NCBI GenBank assembly: GCA_030633795.1
Contig: DAOWCB010000126.1
Coordinates: 1-5,361 of the forward strand
Direction: 5' to 3'
Length of the DNA: 5,361 bases
Source of the DNA: Candidatus Aminicenantota bacterium
Lineage (GTDB): Bacteria > Acidobacteriota > Aminicenantia > Aminicenantales > Aminicenantaceae
How positions within the stretch are numbered: the first letter of the stretch is position 1; each line of letters opens with the position of its first letter. The translations under genes and the position numbers were made by a program. The notes beneath the pieces were generated by a model. The model ran no database searches. It saw only the letters and a program-made list of their open reading frames with translations, and was not told the DNA's origin. Shown here piece after piece: positions 1 to 5,361 of this stretch.

Positions 1-618
1 GGCTTTTCTGCTGGGGCAGATGACTATATCACTAAACCCTTCCACCACCTCGAATTGAAAGCTCGACTGAAAACGGGAAAACGGATCATCGATTTGCAAA
101 AACAACTCCAAGAACAGGCATCCCGCGATGGCCTGACAGGGCTTTGGAATCGGAAGCGAATGTTTCGCATCCTTGATAAAGAAATCAATCGAGCCAAGAG
201 GGATAATCTTCCGGTGGCAATTCTCATGATCGACATCGATAAATTCAAAGCCATCAATGATACTCATGGCCATCATGTAGGGGATTTGGTACTCCAAGAG
301 GTTGCCACCACCCTTAAGAAGAGTGTTCGCAATTATGATGAGATCATCCGGTACGGAGGAGATGAATTCTTAGCCATTCTTCCCAATTGCAGCTTATCTA
401 AAGCGGAATCTATCTCGGAACGGCTCAGGCAAAACATGAGCATACATAGGATATCAAGCGATACCGTTTCGCTGAATATCACTTTCAGCCTTGGAGGCGC
501 TTCAACAGAAAACCATTCCAAGGATGTCACTGCAGAAGAGTTCATCATGGCTGCAGATGAGGCTCTTCGCGAAGCAAAAAATAAGGGCCGCAATTGTGTC
601 GTAATATATAGAAAATAA
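1..618 (+). CDS. Response regulator with GGDEF diguanylate cyclase output, 5' truncated by the window edge
   Basis: The reading frame is open from base 1, so the true start lies upstream; 205 residues are visible. The first ~30 residues match the end of a receiver domain: GADDYITKPF holds the conserved switch lysine (residue 12, followed by proline) and leads into the last helix. A short charged linker (LQKQLQEQASRD) joins it to a complete GGDEF domain starting at DGLTGLWNR. The metal- and substrate-binding segment DIDKFKAIND, then GH and GD, is present. The signature is a canonical GGDEF (bases 355-369), so active synthesis of cyclic di-GMP from two GTP is expected. An RxxD product-inhibition site, RNYD (328-339), lies exactly five residues before it, so feedback inhibition is likely. 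By family knowledge this is a PleD- or WspR-like cytoplasmic protein whose cyclase is controlled by receiver phosphorylation. The two downstream Hpt genes suggest phosphate arrives by a phosphorelay, which is inference. Whether one or two receiver domains precede the cyclase cannot be seen. Confidence 0.93.
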   Translation, partial: GFSAGADDYITKPFHHLELKARLKTGKRIIDLQKQLQEQASRDGLTGLWNRKRMFRILDKEINRAKRDNLPVAILMIDIDKFKAINDTHGHHVGDLVLQEVATTLKKSVRNYDEIIRYGGDEFLAILPNCSLSKAESISERLRQNMSIHRISSDTVSLNITFSLGGASTENHSKDVTAEEFIMAADEALREAKNKGRNCVVIYRK

Positions 619-637
619 GGATAAAGTGTGAAGCAAA

Positions 638-1033
638 ATGTCAGATATGCATAATCTAAACAACACGGGACCGATCGATATGGCTTCTGTTTTGGAAAGA
701 GTAGGTGGAGATGAATCCTTTCTCCGAGAGCTGATCGATATTTATATCGAAGACTTCATGGATAAATACGTCTTGCTCGAACAGGCCGTTGCAGAGGGGG
801 ATTTCAACAATATTAAAGAAATCGGCCACAGTCTCAAAGGGGCCTCCGGAAACCTTAGCTTAACCGGCCTTCATGAAACAGCCCATGGGATTGAATCATC
901 AGGGAAAGAAAATGATATCGAACAGGCCAGGCTTTTATTTATTCGTCTGAAAGAAGAATTCATAAAACTCAAAGACTTCCTTCCTCCTGAGAAGAGACAG
1001 AATATCGAACAAAAAATGCCGAGCATGAAATAA
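638..1033 (+). CDS. Stand-alone Hpt (histidine phosphotransfer) protein
   Basis: A 131-residue protein consisting of one Hpt domain. The phospho-accepting histidine is His64 in GHSLKGASGN (codon at 827-829), matching the HxxKGxxxN/S pattern of Hpt four-helix bundles. The upstream helix has the usual LRELIDIYIEDF pattern, and the C-terminal tail is lysine/glutamate-rich (about 115-131). There is no kinase ATPase domain, receiver, signal peptide or membrane segment, so it should be a soluble cytoplasmic carrier moving phosphate between receiver domains. It starts 19 bases after the cyclase gene; the only Shine-Dalgarno-like sequence is AAGGAT at 617-622, rather far from the ATG, so initiation looks weak or coupled. 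An in-frame GTG just upstream at 626 is followed at once by a stop, which supports this ATG. It is about two-thirds identical (hand alignment) to the N-terminal Hpt domain of the next gene. Probable partners are the neighbouring GGDEF regulator and the next protein's receiver, by inference. Confidence 0.9.
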   Translation: MSDMHNLNNTGPIDMASVLERVGGDESFLRELIDIYIEDFMDKYVLLEQAVAEGDFNNIKEIGHSLKGASGNLSLTGLHETAHGIESSGKENDIEQARLLFIRLKEEFIKLKDFLPPEKRQNIEQKMPSMK

Positions 1034-1034
1034 A

Positions 1035-2138
1035 ATGTTTGAGGAAAAGGGCCAGAGAGACACGATTCCGATTGATTTGCCATCAGTGATGGAGAGAATC
1101 GGTGGGGACGAGAAGTTTCTCCACGAGCTGATCGATATCTACATCGAAGACTTTATCGAAAAATATGCCAACCTCAAACAAGCGATTGATCGGAGTGATT
1201 TTCTTGTGATTAAAGAAATTGGGCATAGCCTTAGGGGATCCTCTGGAAATTTGAGTTTAAACGGACTTCATAACACCTCAGTGAATATTGAACTGTCTGG
1301 AAGAGAAGAGAATATCGAACAGGCCAAACTTTTGTTTATTCAACTCAATAAAGAATTCGAAAAACTTAAAAACTTTCTTCCTTCCGAAAAAAGTTTGTCC
1401 ATAGACCAAAAATGGGAAGGGATCCTATGTGAGGCTCAACCTATCCTACCTAAGGTAAATTCGGATATTAACTCCGATGTGACTATTCTTGCGGCAGATG
1501 ATTCGGTCCCCAATCAGGTCTTGATTAAATTTTATGCCAAACAAGTCGGGTTTCAAATCGACATTGTCAGGAATGGAAGAGACGCTGTAGAATTCTTCCG
1601 AAAAAAAGCCTATTCAATCGTCTTATTAGATATCCATATGCCTGAACTTGATGGATTCGAAGCCCTCAACCAGATGCGTCAGATCGAAATCGAAAAGATC
1701 CTTCCGAAGACTCCGATCATCGCGCTAACCGGCTCCACATTTCAAGAAGAAGGCATGACATGCCTTGATGCGGGATTTGACGATTTTGTCGAAAAATCAA
1801 CGATCCAGGTAACTTTGGCCAAAATTATCAAGAAGCATGTGAAAACAACTCAAGTTCATATTGATGATATTCCCCTAGATAAATCCATCCTGCCCCTAGT
1901 ACCCGAATATCTTAAAAACAGAAAAGAAGATATCCAAAGGATCAGACATGCCTTGGAAAAGCGAAACTTTGGCACAATCGAAGACCTAGGCCACAAGATG
2001 AAAGGATCGGGAAAGTGTTATGGATTCCAAAAGATCAGTATGCTTGGCCACCGGATCGAGATTTCTGCCAAGGAACAAAATGCTGACGAAATCGAAGAAT
2101 CTGCTGGGCTATTGCAGGATTATCTATCCAGCCTTTAA
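1035..2138 (+). CDS. Hpt-REC-Hpt multidomain phosphorelay protein
   Basis: A 367-residue soluble protein with three signalling domains and no kinase core. Residues ~12-117 are an Hpt domain with phospho-His64 in GHSLRGSSGN. After a ~30-residue linker, residues ~148-270 are a receiver: acidic pair Asp155-Asp156, phospho-acceptor Asp199 in LLDIHMPELDG, Thr232 in ALTG and Lys254. The lysine is followed by Ser-Thr rather than the usual proline. Residues ~282-367 are a second, unrelated-looking Hpt domain with His320 in GHKMKGSGKCYGF, the type often found at the C-terminus of hybrid kinases. All phosphorylatable residues are intact. The product probably shuttles phosphate within a His-Asp-His chain in the cytoplasm. 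The ATG lies one base after the preceding stop (TAA 1031-1033) with no clear Shine-Dalgarno, pointing to translational coupling. The N-terminal 120 residues duplicate the preceding gene. The order Hpt-REC-Hpt is uncommon; the C-terminal REC-Hpt half resembles the tail of a hybrid kinase that has lost its kinase part, which is inference. Confidence 0.92.
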   Translation: MFEEKGQRDTIPIDLPSVMERIGGDEKFLHELIDIYIEDFIEKYANLKQAIDRSDFLVIKEIGHSLRGSSGNLSLNGLHNTSVNIELSGREENIEQAKLLFIQLNKEFEKLKNFLPSEKSLSIDQKWEGILCEAQPILPKVNSDINSDVTILAADDSVPNQVLIKFYAKQVGFQIDIVRNGRDAVEFFRKKAYSIVLLDIHMPELDGFEALNQMRQIEIEKILPKTPIIALTGSTFQEEGMTCLDAGFDDFVEKSTIQVTLAKIIKKHVKTTQVHIDDIPLDKSILPLVPEYLKNRKEDIQRIRHALEKRNFGTIEDLGHKMKGSGKCYGFQKISMLGHRIEISAKEQNADEIEESAGLLQDYLSSL

Positions 2139-2183
2139 TTTAACCTGGATAATTCATGGCCGGGCTTTAATTTATATAATTCA
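2133..2183. repeat. Degenerate direct duplication between the convergent genes
   Basis: The sequence ctttaattta occurs at 2133-2142, overlapping the stop codon of the Hpt-REC-Hpt gene, and again at 2165-2174. Each copy is followed by ataattca, at 2149-2156 and 2176-2183. The same two blocks in the same order suggest an old, partly eroded tandem duplication of about 30 bases. The 54-base convergent spacer (2139-2192) holds little else. A short inverted repeat (2125-2131 with 2145-2151) has no following T-run, so I do not call a terminator. Confidence 0.45.
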
Positions 2184-2192
2184 GATAACAAA

Positions 2193-3116
2193 TTAGCGGG
2201 TGAGGGTTTTGACTGATTGAACAAGTTTTGCGAGATACTCCTCCCCTACCTCTTCAAAATCATCTGGAATCTTCATCACGCCACATAGGATGTTATTTAC
2301 CTGCGCGAGGTAAATGTTATGGTAATACCGGTCTTTTATCCGGAATCCTAAGGAAATCTTTTGTACGGAATCAGCTCCTTTTGCATCTAAATATTTATTC
2401 AACATGCTCGTGGCTTCATCTGGATTTTTCCCCTCGATCAAAAAACAATCGAAGGAGAGCTCCTTCATCTCATAGCTGACAACATAGCCATCATGGAGAA
2501 ATTTATATCCCATGACATTTCTCAGGATGAATTTCTCAGTATTCGTTATCAATCCTTCTTTCGGGAAAGGCTGCAAATAAGCGGGAAATCCCTCTCTGTT
2601 TTCTGCACGATTCACAATCTCTTCAGAGAAAACGTGGAGCCACTGATCGCTCCTCTCTCCGCAATCATAACAGAGAAGCTTTACGTAATATCTCCCAACC
2701 AGAAAATTCAAAGCCCCCTCTTCCATGTATCCTTGAGTTCCCAAATCCATGAATTCGTTGTCAGGATAACGCTCGGCGCTATATATGCCGAAAGAGTTCT
2801 TATGGTTTCCCATATCATAGATTTCCACAGCGACAGAATCAGAGGAATCATTTTTTGTATACTCGGCAACGATCAACTCTTTAAAATCATACGAGAGGTA
2901 GATCTCTGCCGCGCCGTTTATGTATTCAAACAGAGATTCTGGAAAATAGGTATCAGGAGACTCGTTGGCTTTCATCCCTTCCACAATTGGGAGAAGAGAT
3001 TTAAGGATGACTGGATTCTCCTGGTCTGCGCGACTGCTTGGAATTCGTAACAGGAAAAAGAAAATCAGCATGAGGCATACCCTTCTCACGGTTTGTCCTT
3101 GCTTAATAGATCTCAT
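2193..3116 (-). CDS. Secreted protein of unknown function, DUF6599-like
   Basis: A 307-residue protein. An upstream in-frame GTG at 3125 would add three residues, but it overlaps the ribosome binding site; the ATG at 3116 sits 8 bases after AGGAG, so I chose it. The N-terminus is a Sec-type signal peptide: basic MRSIKQGQTVRR, hydrophobic VCLMLIFFFLL, then a likely signal peptidase I site after SRA (about residue 30). It has no lipobox. The mature part carries two blocks that I associate from memory with the DUF6599 family: YINGAAEIYLSYDF at ~65-78 and EIYDMGNHKNSFGIYSAER at ~98-116, both rich in aromatic and glycine residues. A second half (~190-300) repeats a similar alpha/beta-looking pattern. 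There are no obvious catalytic motifs; cysteines are few (149, 152, 224 and 278 in the mature chain). It is transcribed divergently from the DUF362/radical SAM pair, so a shared envelope role is plausible but unproven. Family assignment is moderate; function is unknown. Confidence 0.85.
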   Translation of the reverse strand: MRSIKQGQTVRRVCLMLIFFFLLRIPSSRADQENPVILKSLLPIVEGMKANESPDTYFPESLFEYINGAAEIYLSYDFKELIVAEYTKNDSSDSVAVEIYDMGNHKNSFGIYSAERYPDNEFMDLGTQGYMEEGALNFLVGRYYVKLLCYDCGERSDQWLHVFSEEIVNRAENREGFPAYLQPFPKEGLITNTEKFILRNVMGYKFLHDGYVVSYEMKELSFDCFLIEGKNPDEATSMLNKYLDAKGADSVQKISLGFRIKDRYYHNIYLAQVNNILCGVMKIPDDFEEVGEEYLAKLVQSVKTLTR

Positions 3117-3124
3117 ATCAATCA

Positions 3125-3132
3125 CTCCTTCC
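3125..3132 (-). promoter_or_regulatory. Strong ribosome binding site fixing the start of the secreted DUF6599-like protein
   Basis: On the minus strand this reads GGAAGGAG, a near-perfect Shine-Dalgarno. Its AGGAG core ends 8 bases before the ATG at 3116-3114, whereas the in-frame GTG (3125-3123) overlaps the core itself and could not use it. The site therefore favours the shorter protein. Confidence 0.85.
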
Positions 3133-3190
3133 GAAAAATTTCAAAACCACATGTCTCATTATTTTGCCAGATTTCGAATAAAAATGAAAT

Positions 3191-3202
3191 GGGGACGTCC
3201 CC
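3191..3202. repeat. Perfect 12-bp palindrome GGGGACGTCCCC, REP-like
   Basis: A fully self-complementary GC-rich 12-mer stands in an otherwise AT-rich divergent spacer. It is followed without a gap by a tandem 9-mer: ctattgacg at 3202-3210 and ctattgaca at 3211-3219. From memory, very similar GGGGAC-GTCCCC units flanked by AT-rich sequence are dispersed in deltaproteobacterial genomes and resemble REP elements mobilised by TnpA-REP (Y1) transposases. Only one copy is in this window, so dispersal cannot be shown here. Alternatives are an operator for a dimeric regulator serving both divergent genes. The reading frame of the DUF362 gene happens to stay open through it. Confidence 0.6.
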
Positions 3203-3279
3203 TATTGACGCTATTGACAGAGTTTTTTGGAAAGAGTACCTTGGAATCAGAGAAAACAGGCCCTATTGAGAAGCAAAAA

Positions 3280-4170
3280 ATGTCAAATGTGGTCATTATA
3301 AAAGGAAAAAACATTTTTTCTCCAGGCAATGAAGTAAACGATAAAATTCTTGCACACATGTACACACTGGGGCTCACTACCTTGACCGGACAGGCCAAAT
3401 TGAAAGATTGCTTCCACAGCTTTCTCCCGGCAAGGGATAAAATCGGCATCAAAATCAACACCATAGGAGGAAAAGGCATATCCACACGCCCAAACGTAGC
3501 CCTATGCCTTGCTAATTCTTTGTCAGAAAATCACGGTGGGGATGGAAAAATTATCCTATGGGATCGCACAAACAGAGAACTGAGAGAGGCTGGGTACAAG
3601 CTAAACTGGAATCGAAAGGGAATCAAGATTTTTGGAACGGATACCCAGGGGATCGGCTACAACCAGAAGCTTGTTTCACACCTCAACATCGGCAGCCTTT
3701 TTTCCTCCATTCAAGCAGATCAAATTTCTTCCTCTATAAGCCTTGCTATCCTCAAGGATCATGGATTGGCAGGAGTGACCGCTGGGATGAAAAACTATTT
3801 TGGCTCTGTGCATAATCCCAATAAATACCATGACACGAACTGTGATCCCTATGTGGCTGAAGTTTTCGATACAAATCCCATAAAAAAAAAACACAGGCTA
3901 AGCATTCTAGATGGGCTGATCATCCAATACCACAGAGGCCCCTCCTTCCACTCCCGTTGGGCAGATAAACAGGGTATACTGATTTTTAGTTTCGATCCCG
4001 TCGCCGCCGACTCGATAGGATGGCAGATCATCGAAAAATTCAGAGCAAAAAAGGGACTCCCTTCCTTACGAGAAGAAAACAGAGAACCGAGGTATTTGAA
4101 AACAGCCGAAAAAATGGGATTGGGAATTGCAGATATTGACAAGATAAAAATCAAGGAAGTGGAAGTGTAA
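3280..4170 (+). CDS. DUF362 domain protein
   Basis: A 296-residue protein from the chosen ATG. DUF362 hallmarks run in order: KINTIGGKGISTRP (~58-71), WDRTNRELREAGY (~94-106), a long block from KDHGLAGV through KNYFGSVHNPNKYHD to NCDPYVAEV (~159-195), and DPVAADSIGWQIIE (~239-252). The biochemical role of this subfamily is not established. Unlike some DUF362 proteins it has no ferredoxin-type cysteine cluster; the cysteines are 44, 76 and 188. The start is uncertain. The frame is open back to before 2965, with ATGs at 3151 and 3184, but those lack a Shine-Dalgarno and would translate the palindrome at 3191-3202. The ATG at 3280 has GAGAAG six bases upstream and leads directly into the conserved strand SNVVIIKGK. 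No Tat or Sec leader is visible from any start, although relatives I recall often have one. The next gene begins one base after the stop, so the two are co-translated. Confidence 0.85.
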   Translation: MSNVVIIKGKNIFSPGNEVNDKILAHMYTLGLTTLTGQAKLKDCFHSFLPARDKIGIKINTIGGKGISTRPNVALCLANSLSENHGGDGKIILWDRTNRELREAGYKLNWNRKGIKIFGTDTQGIGYNQKLVSHLNIGSLFSSIQADQISSSISLAILKDHGLAGVTAGMKNYFGSVHNPNKYHDTNCDPYVAEVFDTNPIKKKHRLSILDGLIIQYHRGPSFHSRWADKQGILIFSFDPVAADSIGWQIIEKFRAKKGLPSLREENREPRYLKTAEKMGLGIADIDKIKIKEVEV

Positions 4171-4171
4171 T

Positions 4172-5293
4172 ATGAATAGAAGGAATTTTCTGAAGACGAC
4201 TGGAGCTGCCAGTACGTTGACTTGCTCTGGGTTGGCTTCCATGCTTGTCGAGCAGTATGCATTCTCCCAAGATTCCAATCTATCCAAGATTGAAGCCCGT
4301 TTTTACAAAAAACATCTTGATCGAGAAATCGAATGCACTCTTTGTCCTCGCTTATGCAAACTCGGGGATAAGGAACGGGGTTACTGCGGAGTCAGAGAAA
4401 ACATCGGAGGGACGTATTACACCCTTGTCTACGGAAAGGCATGCTCCATGCATATCGATCCGATTGAAAAAAAGCCCCTGTTCCACTTTTTGCCTTCCTG
4501 TAACGCCTTGTCCATTGCCACTGCAGGCTGCAACGTAAACTGCAAATTCTGTCAAAATTGGGAGATATCTCAAGTGAGACCCGAACAGATCCGCCACGTC
4601 GATTTCCCCCCGGAGGCTGTCGTCCTTATGGCTGAGAAAAACAGCTGTCCTGTCATAGCTTATACCTATTCCGAGCCGGTGGTATTCTATGAGTACATGT
4701 TCGATACAGCACAGATGGCGCGCAACAAAAACATCAAAAGCGCCGTGATCACAGGAGGGCACATCAATCCTGAGCCCTTGGTGGAATTGATAAAGGTCGT
4801 GGATGCCATCAAGGTGGATTTGAAGGCGTTTTCCCAGGATTTTTATACCCGATACGTTCGTGGCGAGCTCCAACCGGTGCTCGATGCGATAAAAATAATC
4901 GCCAAAAGCAATGCTTGGTTGGAAATTGTCTACCTTGTTATCCCCACACTTAACGACAAATCTTCCGAAATCCGAAAATTGTCACGATGGTTACTCCAGG
5001 AAATCGGGCCCGATGTTCCCGTTCACTTTTCCCGGTTTCAACCCATGTATCTTATGAAAAATCTTCCTCCTACGCCCATCTCTACACTGGTCGAGGCACA
5101 CAAAGTCGCAAAACAAGAAGGTCTCCGGTATGTCTATATCGGAAACGTGCCCGGCCATAAATTTGAAAACACCTACTGCCCCAACTGCCAGAACAAAATT
5201 ATCGAAAGAATCCAATATCACATCCAAAAAATCGAAATACATGGTGGAAAATGTAAATTCTGTGGGAATCCGATTCCAGGAGTTTGGGCCTAG
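4172..5293 (+). CDS. Radical SAM protein of the AmmeMemoRadiSam (AmrS-like) family with a twin-arginine leader
   Basis: A 373-residue protein. The N-terminus MNRRNFLKTTGAAS is a textbook Tat signal (RRxFLK), with a moderately hydrophobic stretch to about residue 30. A cysteine cluster CTLCPRLC...YC (55, 58, 62, 72) follows, then the radical SAM motif CNVNCKFC (120, 124, 127) that binds the 4Fe-4S cluster used to cleave S-adenosylmethionine. Downstream are the family blocks YTYSEPVVFYEYMFD, VDLKAFSQDFY, HFSRFQPMY and YIGNVPGHKFENTYCPNC. The C-terminus has two more cysteine pairs (336/339 and 361/364), looking like a zinc-ribbon or extra cluster site, and ends in PIPGVW. Length and layout fit the AmrS-type group, related to pyruvate formate-lyase activating enzymes; their substrate is unknown. 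The ATG follows GGAAG (4161-4165) at six bases and lies one base after the DUF362 stop, so the genes are coupled. The oddity is a Tat leader on an enzyme needing cytoplasmic SAM. Family call is strong; location is inferred. Confidence 0.92.
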   Translation: MNRRNFLKTTGAASTLTCSGLASMLVEQYAFSQDSNLSKIEARFYKKHLDREIECTLCPRLCKLGDKERGYCGVRENIGGTYYTLVYGKACSMHIDPIEKKPLFHFLPSCNALSIATAGCNVNCKFCQNWEISQVRPEQIRHVDFPPEAVVLMAEKNSCPVIAYTYSEPVVFYEYMFDTAQMARNKNIKSAVITGGHINPEPLVELIKVVDAIKVDLKAFSQDFYTRYVRGELQPVLDAIKIIAKSNAWLEIVYLVIPTLNDKSSEIRKLSRWLLQEIGPDVPVHFSRFQPMYLMKNLPPTPISTLVEAHKVAKQEGLRYVYIGNVPGHKFENTYCPNCQNKIIERIQYHIQKIEIHGGKCKFCGNPIPGVWA

Positions 5294-5302
5294 ATTTCAC
5301 GC

Positions 5303-5361
5303 ATGAGAAAACATCTGCCTCCTTTTCTATTGGGCTTTCTCGCCCTCTCTTTCCAAATCTA
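5303..5361 (+). CDS. Start of a gene with a signal-peptide or membrane N-terminus, truncated by the window edge
   Basis: An ATG nine bases after the radical SAM stop opens a frame that remains open to the window end; 19 residues are visible, beginning MRKHLPPFLLGFLALSFQI. Two basic residues followed by an uninterrupted hydrophobic run are typical of a Sec signal peptide or first transmembrane helix. There is no clear Shine-Dalgarno, but the short gap and same strand suggest it belongs to the DUF362-radical SAM operon. The family cannot be identified from so little sequence. Confidence 0.55.
   Translation, partial: MRKHLPPFLLGFLALSFQI

Noticed and set aside
2125..2151. Inverted repeat tatccag/ctggata as a possible terminator of the signalling operon
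   Set aside because: The 7-bp stem is AT-leaning, has a 13-base loop, begins inside the coding sequence and is not followed by a T-run on either strand.
2295..2315. Perfect 8-bp inverted repeat atttacct-gcgcg-aggtaaat
   Set aside because: It lies inside the DUF6599-like coding region (near LAQVNN), has no T-run, and is explained by coding sequence; probably chance.
2493..3050. Plus-strand open frame of 185 codons
   Set aside because: It is antisense to the secreted DUF6599-like gene, which has a signal peptide, family-like motifs and a strong ribosome binding site; the antisense product shows no domain.
3117..3190. Promoter for the minus-strand secreted gene, using an AATAAT-like -10 near 3160
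   Set aside because: The matching -35 position is far from consensus, so I could not support a specific promoter.
2965..3279. Long upstream extension of the DUF362 frame, up to 105 extra residues
   Set aside because: It overlaps the divergent gene and its strong ribosome binding site, reads through a palindrome, has no Shine-Dalgarno at its ATGs, and encodes no recognisable leader or domain.
4352..4873. Minus-strand open frame of 173 codons
   Set aside because: It is a shadow of the radical SAM gene, whose motifs span the whole stretch; no recognisable features in the antisense product.

Overview
The window appears to come from the chromosome of a Gram-negative bacterium of moderate, slightly AT-leaning base composition (judged by eye). 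The best guess is a deltaproteobacterium or related Desulfobacterota. The reasons are the signalling style (response regulator-GGDEF beside Hpt proteins), a DUF362 protein next to an AmrS-type radical SAM protein with a twin-arginine leader, and a GGGGACGTCCCC palindrome like those I recall from deltaproteobacterial intergenic regions. None of these fixes the taxon, so the assignment is low to moderate confidence.

Left part (1-2138, + strand) is a signalling operon. It opens inside a gene whose product ends with the last part of a receiver (REC) domain followed by a complete GGDEF diguanylate cyclase domain with an intact inhibitory I-site. A small stand-alone Hpt phosphotransfer protein follows, then a 367-residue Hpt-REC-Hpt protein starting one base after the previous stop. 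The stand-alone Hpt and the N-terminal Hpt of the next protein are clear paralogues from a local duplication, with their phospho-histidines at the same residue number (64). The simplest reading is a multistep His-Asp phosphorelay that ends in cyclic di-GMP synthesis. The sensor kinase is not in the window.

Right part (2193-5361) is a divergent locus. On the minus strand is a secreted protein of unknown function resembling DUF6599. About 160 bases away, on the plus strand, a DUF362 protein is followed one base later by the Tat-leader radical SAM protein, and nine bases after that by the start of another gene with a hydrophobic N-terminus that runs off the window. At least three of these four products carry export-type N-termini, which suggests an envelope-located process of unknown chemistry.

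The two blocks converge at 2139-2192, which contains a degenerate direct duplication but no convincing terminator. The divergent spacer 3117-3279 holds a perfect 12-bp palindrome and a tandem 9-mer, and this makes the DUF362 start uncertain. No RNA genes, CRISPR arrays or intact mobile elements were seen.
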